From Bacteroidota bacterium (lineage in GTDB: Bacteria > Bacteroidota > Bacteroidia > Sphingobacteriales > Sphingobacteriaceae), in assembly GCA_025355225.1 (NCBI GenBank), contig JANYAB010000385.1:1-14012 (forward strand): 14,012 nucleotides of DNA, written 5' to 3'. The notes beneath the pieces were generated by a model. The model was not told the DNA's origin. It searched no databases and was given only the letters and a program-made list of their open reading frames with translations. The translations under genes were made by a program, and so were the position numbers. Of the stretch, positions 12,062-14,012 are shown piece by piece (within the stretch, counting starts at the first letter, position 1; every line of letters starts with the position of its first letter).

Positions 12062-13690
12062 TTACGCAAACAAATCTTTCTTAAACTTCGGCGCAGCTCT
12101 TTTTTTCGAGGCCTGTTCGTAAGCATATCCCAATTTAATGATGCCTGCCTCATCATAAGCGGTGCTGATAAAGGATAAGCCAACGGGCAACTCATTCCAC
12201 GCTCCCATCGGTACCGTAATATGCGGGTAGCCCGCCATAGCTGCTGGCCCGGAGAACGAGAAACCGTTATCATAATCCCCATTGACGAGGTCTATGCAGC
12301 AGGCAAAACCATTTGTTGGTGCAGCAATGGCATCCAGTTTATTTTCTTTCAATAGGGCATCGATGGCATTCCGGGTAATTTCAGTTGTTTTCTTTACTGC
12401 ATCGAGATATTCCTTGCTGTCCAGTCCACCTTTCTTCTCTGCTAATTCCAGTGTTTCCTGTTTAAAAAAGGGCATTGCCTTGGTTTCGTTCTGTTTGTTA
12501 AAAGCGATCACATCTGCCAGCGTTTTCATTTTTGAGTTTGCTTTGCTTAAGTATTGGTTCACGCCATCCTTAAATTCGTATAGCAATACCGTAAATTCTG
12601 CCTTCCCTGCCTCCTTTATTTGTTTATACAGCTCAACCTCAATAATGGTGGCGCCCTTGCTCTTTAACACGGCGATAGCATCCTGAAACAATTTATCCAT
12701 GGCCGGGCTAACTTTCATCCCGTCCTTTTCAATGCCGATACGTTTCCCCCGCAAACCATCCGGGTCTAAAAATTTGGTGTAATCGGGTTGAATTTTCCCT
12801 TTACTGGCGAGCGTATAGCTATCCTGTGCATCTTCTCCGGCAAGGGCGCCTAATAATATTACCGCATCCTTTACCGTACGCCCCATTGGCCCGGCGGTGT
12901 CCTGAGTTTTTGATATTGGGATTATGCCTGAACGGCTCCATAAACCAACCGTAGGCTTAATGCCCACCAGTCCGTTAATAGATGATGGCGAAACAATTGA
13001 CCCATCTGTTTCGGTACCTATCGCGATAGCACATAAATTAGCTGCTGCTGCTGAACCTGAGCCCGCGCTTGATCCGCTGGGGTTCCTGTCCAAAATATAC
13101 GGGCATTTGGTTTGCCTACCCCTGCTGCTCCAGGCGCTTGTGGAATGTGTCGACCTGAAATTGGCCCATTCGCTTAAATTGGTTTTACCTAATAACACAG
13201 CCCCCGCTTCGCGCAGCTTATGAATTATAAAAGCATCCTGTTTAGCAATATTACCCGATAAGGCGAGTGCCCCGGCCGTGGTCATCATTTTGTCGCCGGT
13301 ATCGATATTGTCTTTGATCAGCATGGGTATACCATGAAGGGGTCCGCGTACTTTGCCACCCGCACGTTCTTTATCCATAGCATCGGCAATGCTTAGTGCG
13401 TCTGGATTTAGTTGTATCACCGCATTGAGTTTTGGTCCGGCTTTATCAATAGCATCGATCCGTTTTAAATACAATTCGGTTATCGACCGCGATGTGTATT
13501 CCTTGCTCTGCATTTTTTGCTGCAGCATATCGATGGTTACCTCGTTCAGTTCAAACTGATCAGCAAATTCACCACCCTGTGAATCCTGTTCCTTTTTTCC
13601 TCCCGAAAACAAATTGCAAGACGTGCTTACCAGGGTTGTTGCTGCCAGTCCGGCTACCGAACCTGCCTTTAAAAAACTTCTTCTTTGCAT
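12062..13690 (-). CDS. Tat-exported amidase (amidase signature family)
   Basis: A 542-residue amidase-signature enzyme hydrolysing amide bonds of an unknown substrate. The N-terminus MQRRSFLKAGSVAG is a twin-arginine signal (RRSFLK at 3-8), so the enzyme is exported folded; Cys25 in VSTSC could be a lipidation site, though the lipobox is poor. The Ser-cisSer-Lys triad is visible: Lys126 in MLIKDN, the Gly/Ser-rich loop PSGSSAGSGS at 204-213 (cis-Ser 207/208), and nucleophile Ser231 in TETDGSI. The mature part resembles peptide amidases and other secreted members in Bacteroidetes. The frame extends 21 residues upstream (to 13753), but the Tat signal fixes the start at 13690. A weak promoter candidate is TTTG (13747-13744) and GTTATTTG (13724-13717), 19 bases apart on the minus strand. 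The AraC-type regulator follows after 8 bases. Confidence 0.92.
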   Translation of the reverse strand: MQRRSFLKAGSVAGLAATTLVSTSCNLFSGGKKEQDSQGGEFADQFELNEVTIDMLQQKMQSKEYTSRSITELYLKRIDAIDKAGPKLNAVIQLNPDALSIADAMDKERAGGKVRGPLHGIPMLIKDNIDTGDKMMTTAGALALSGNIAKQDAFIIHKLREAGAVLLGKTNLSEWANFRSTHSTSAWSSRGRQTKCPYILDRNPSGSSAGSGSAAAANLCAIAIGTETDGSIVSPSSINGLVGIKPTVGLWSRSGIIPISKTQDTAGPMGRTVKDAVILLGALAGEDAQDSYTLASKGKIQPDYTKFLDPDGLRGKRIGIEKDGMKVSPAMDKLFQDAIAVLKSKGATIIEVELYKQIKEAGKAEFTVLLYEFKDGVNQYLSKANSKMKTLADVIAFNKQNETKAMPFFKQETLELAEKKGGLDSKEYLDAVKKTTEITRNAIDALLKENKLDAIAAPTNGFACCIDLVNGDYDNGFSFSGPAAMAGYPHITVPMGAWNELPVGLSFISTAYDEAGIIKLGYAYEQASKKRAAPKFKKDLFA

Positions 13691-13716
13691 AAATATGAAT
13701 TGGATAAAGCCTGTTA

Positions 13717-13747
13717 CAAATAACACAATTTTAATGACTAAATCAAA
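13717..13747 (-). promoter_or_regulatory. Candidate promoter of the amidase-regulator transcript
   Basis: On the minus strand TTTG (13747-13744) is followed after 19 bases by GTTATTTG (13724-13717), then 26 bases to the amidase ATG. Spacing fits the Bacteroidetes -33/-7 layout, but the -7 box keeps only its TTTG half. Confidence 0.3.
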
Positions 13748-13781
13748 GGGCATGCCGCTGCCGTTTATGCCTAAAAACCGT

Positions 13782-13789
13782 TACTTTTG
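13782..13789 (+). promoter_or_regulatory. Candidate -7 box of the M20 peptidase gene
   Basis: TACTTTTG matches TAnnTTTG exactly and ends 20 bases before the ATG at 13810. No TTTG is found 19-21 bases upstream. It lies inside the frame extension of the amidase that was rejected as coding. Confidence 0.45.
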
Positions 13790-13809
13790 CTGCCGGATAC
13801 TTTTCATCT

Positions 13810-14012
13810 ATGACTGAACTCAACACATTATACCCGCAAGCCGTAGAATTGCTGCAGCAATTGATAACTATACCTTCCTTTAGTAAAGAAGAAGGTCGCA
13901 CCGCTGACCTGATCGAAAATTTTTTAAATGACAAAGGGGTAAAAACCCACCGCAAATTAAATAATATATGGGCATGGAATAAATATTTTGATTCCTCCAA
14001 ACCTACTATTCT
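13810..14012 (+). CDS. M20 family metallopeptidase/deacylase, N-terminal part
   Basis: The first 67 residues of a gene cut by the window end. AVELLQQLITIPSFSKEEGR (11-30) is the characteristic M20 N-terminus (acetylornithine deacetylase, DapE, dipeptidase group), followed by TADLIENFLNDKGVKTH and a strand NNIWAWN (51-57). The metal ligands, expected in an HxD segment just beyond KPTIL, lie outside the window. Close relatives in Bacteroidetes are annotated as acetylornithine deacetylase-like enzymes of arginine synthesis; that assignment is inference. No signal peptide is seen, so it is cytosolic. The ATG at 13810 follows a perfect -7 box and the gene diverges from the amidase. Confidence 0.85.
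   Translation, partial: MTELNTLYPQAVELLQQLITIPSFSKEEGRTADLIENFLNDKGVKTHRKLNNIWAWNKYFDSSKPTI

Noticed and set aside
12282..12686. 134-codon + strand open frame
   Set aside because: Antisense shadow of the amidase, Ser/Phe-rich, no start context.
13691..13753. N-terminal extension of the amidase
   Set aside because: The Tat motif directly after ATG 13690 defines the start; the extension overlaps promoter elements on both strands.
13743..14000. 85-codon minus-strand open frame
   Set aside because: Antisense to the M20 peptidase start, whose + frame has clear family sequence.

Overview
The window reads as an ordinary chromosomal stretch of a Bacteroidota bacterium, most likely family Sphingobacteriaceae (Mucilaginibacter or Pedobacter type). 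The clues are: several signal peptides ending in an Ala-Gln cleavage site (FAQ, HAQ, MAQ); A/T-rich translation starts without strong Shine-Dalgarno sequences; several matches to the Bacteroidetes -7 promoter motif TAnnTTTG; and gene families common in that phylum. The genus is inferred, not proven. I see no IS element, prophage, CRISPR array, tRNA or rRNA.

Layout. 1-88 is the tail of an unidentified + strand gene, closed by a perfect bidirectional terminator. 197-1770 is a minus-strand pair: a DUF4265 protein followed by an exported ChbG/YdjC-like deacetylase. This pair diverges from an SDR oxidoreductase (1865-2686) across a control region containing an inverted repeat. The SDR's 3' end runs into a tandem heptamer array. 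2844-3874 is a translationally coupled pair: a conserved 90-residue protein and a PhnP-like metallo-beta-lactamase-fold hydrolase. A minus-strand lipoprotein follows. Next come two + strand exported enzymes: a two-module esterase (alpha/beta hydrolase plus SGNH) and an NPP-type phosphodiesterase. A cytosolic methyltransferase comes after them. A class A beta-lactamase converges on the methyltransferase across a composite dispersed repeat.

9734-13690 is all minus strand: a DUF72 protein, a second SDR, a MarA-sized AraC-type regulator and a Tat-exported amidase. The regulator lies 8 bases behind the amidase and is probably cotranscribed with it. Upstream of the second SDR is a 21-bp-period direct repeat directly above a perfect -7 box that lacks a recognisable -33 box. 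This is the layout expected of an AraC-family activator site, so regulator and SDR probably form a small regulatory circuit. An M20 metallopeptidase, cut by the window end, diverges from the amidase.

No clearly new defence or biosynthetic system is visible. The most interesting signals are non-coding: two unrelated heptamer arrays that each run through a stop codon, a general tendency of repeats to sit at gene 3' ends, and the predicted AraC-type operator. All identifications come from reading motifs, with no database search.
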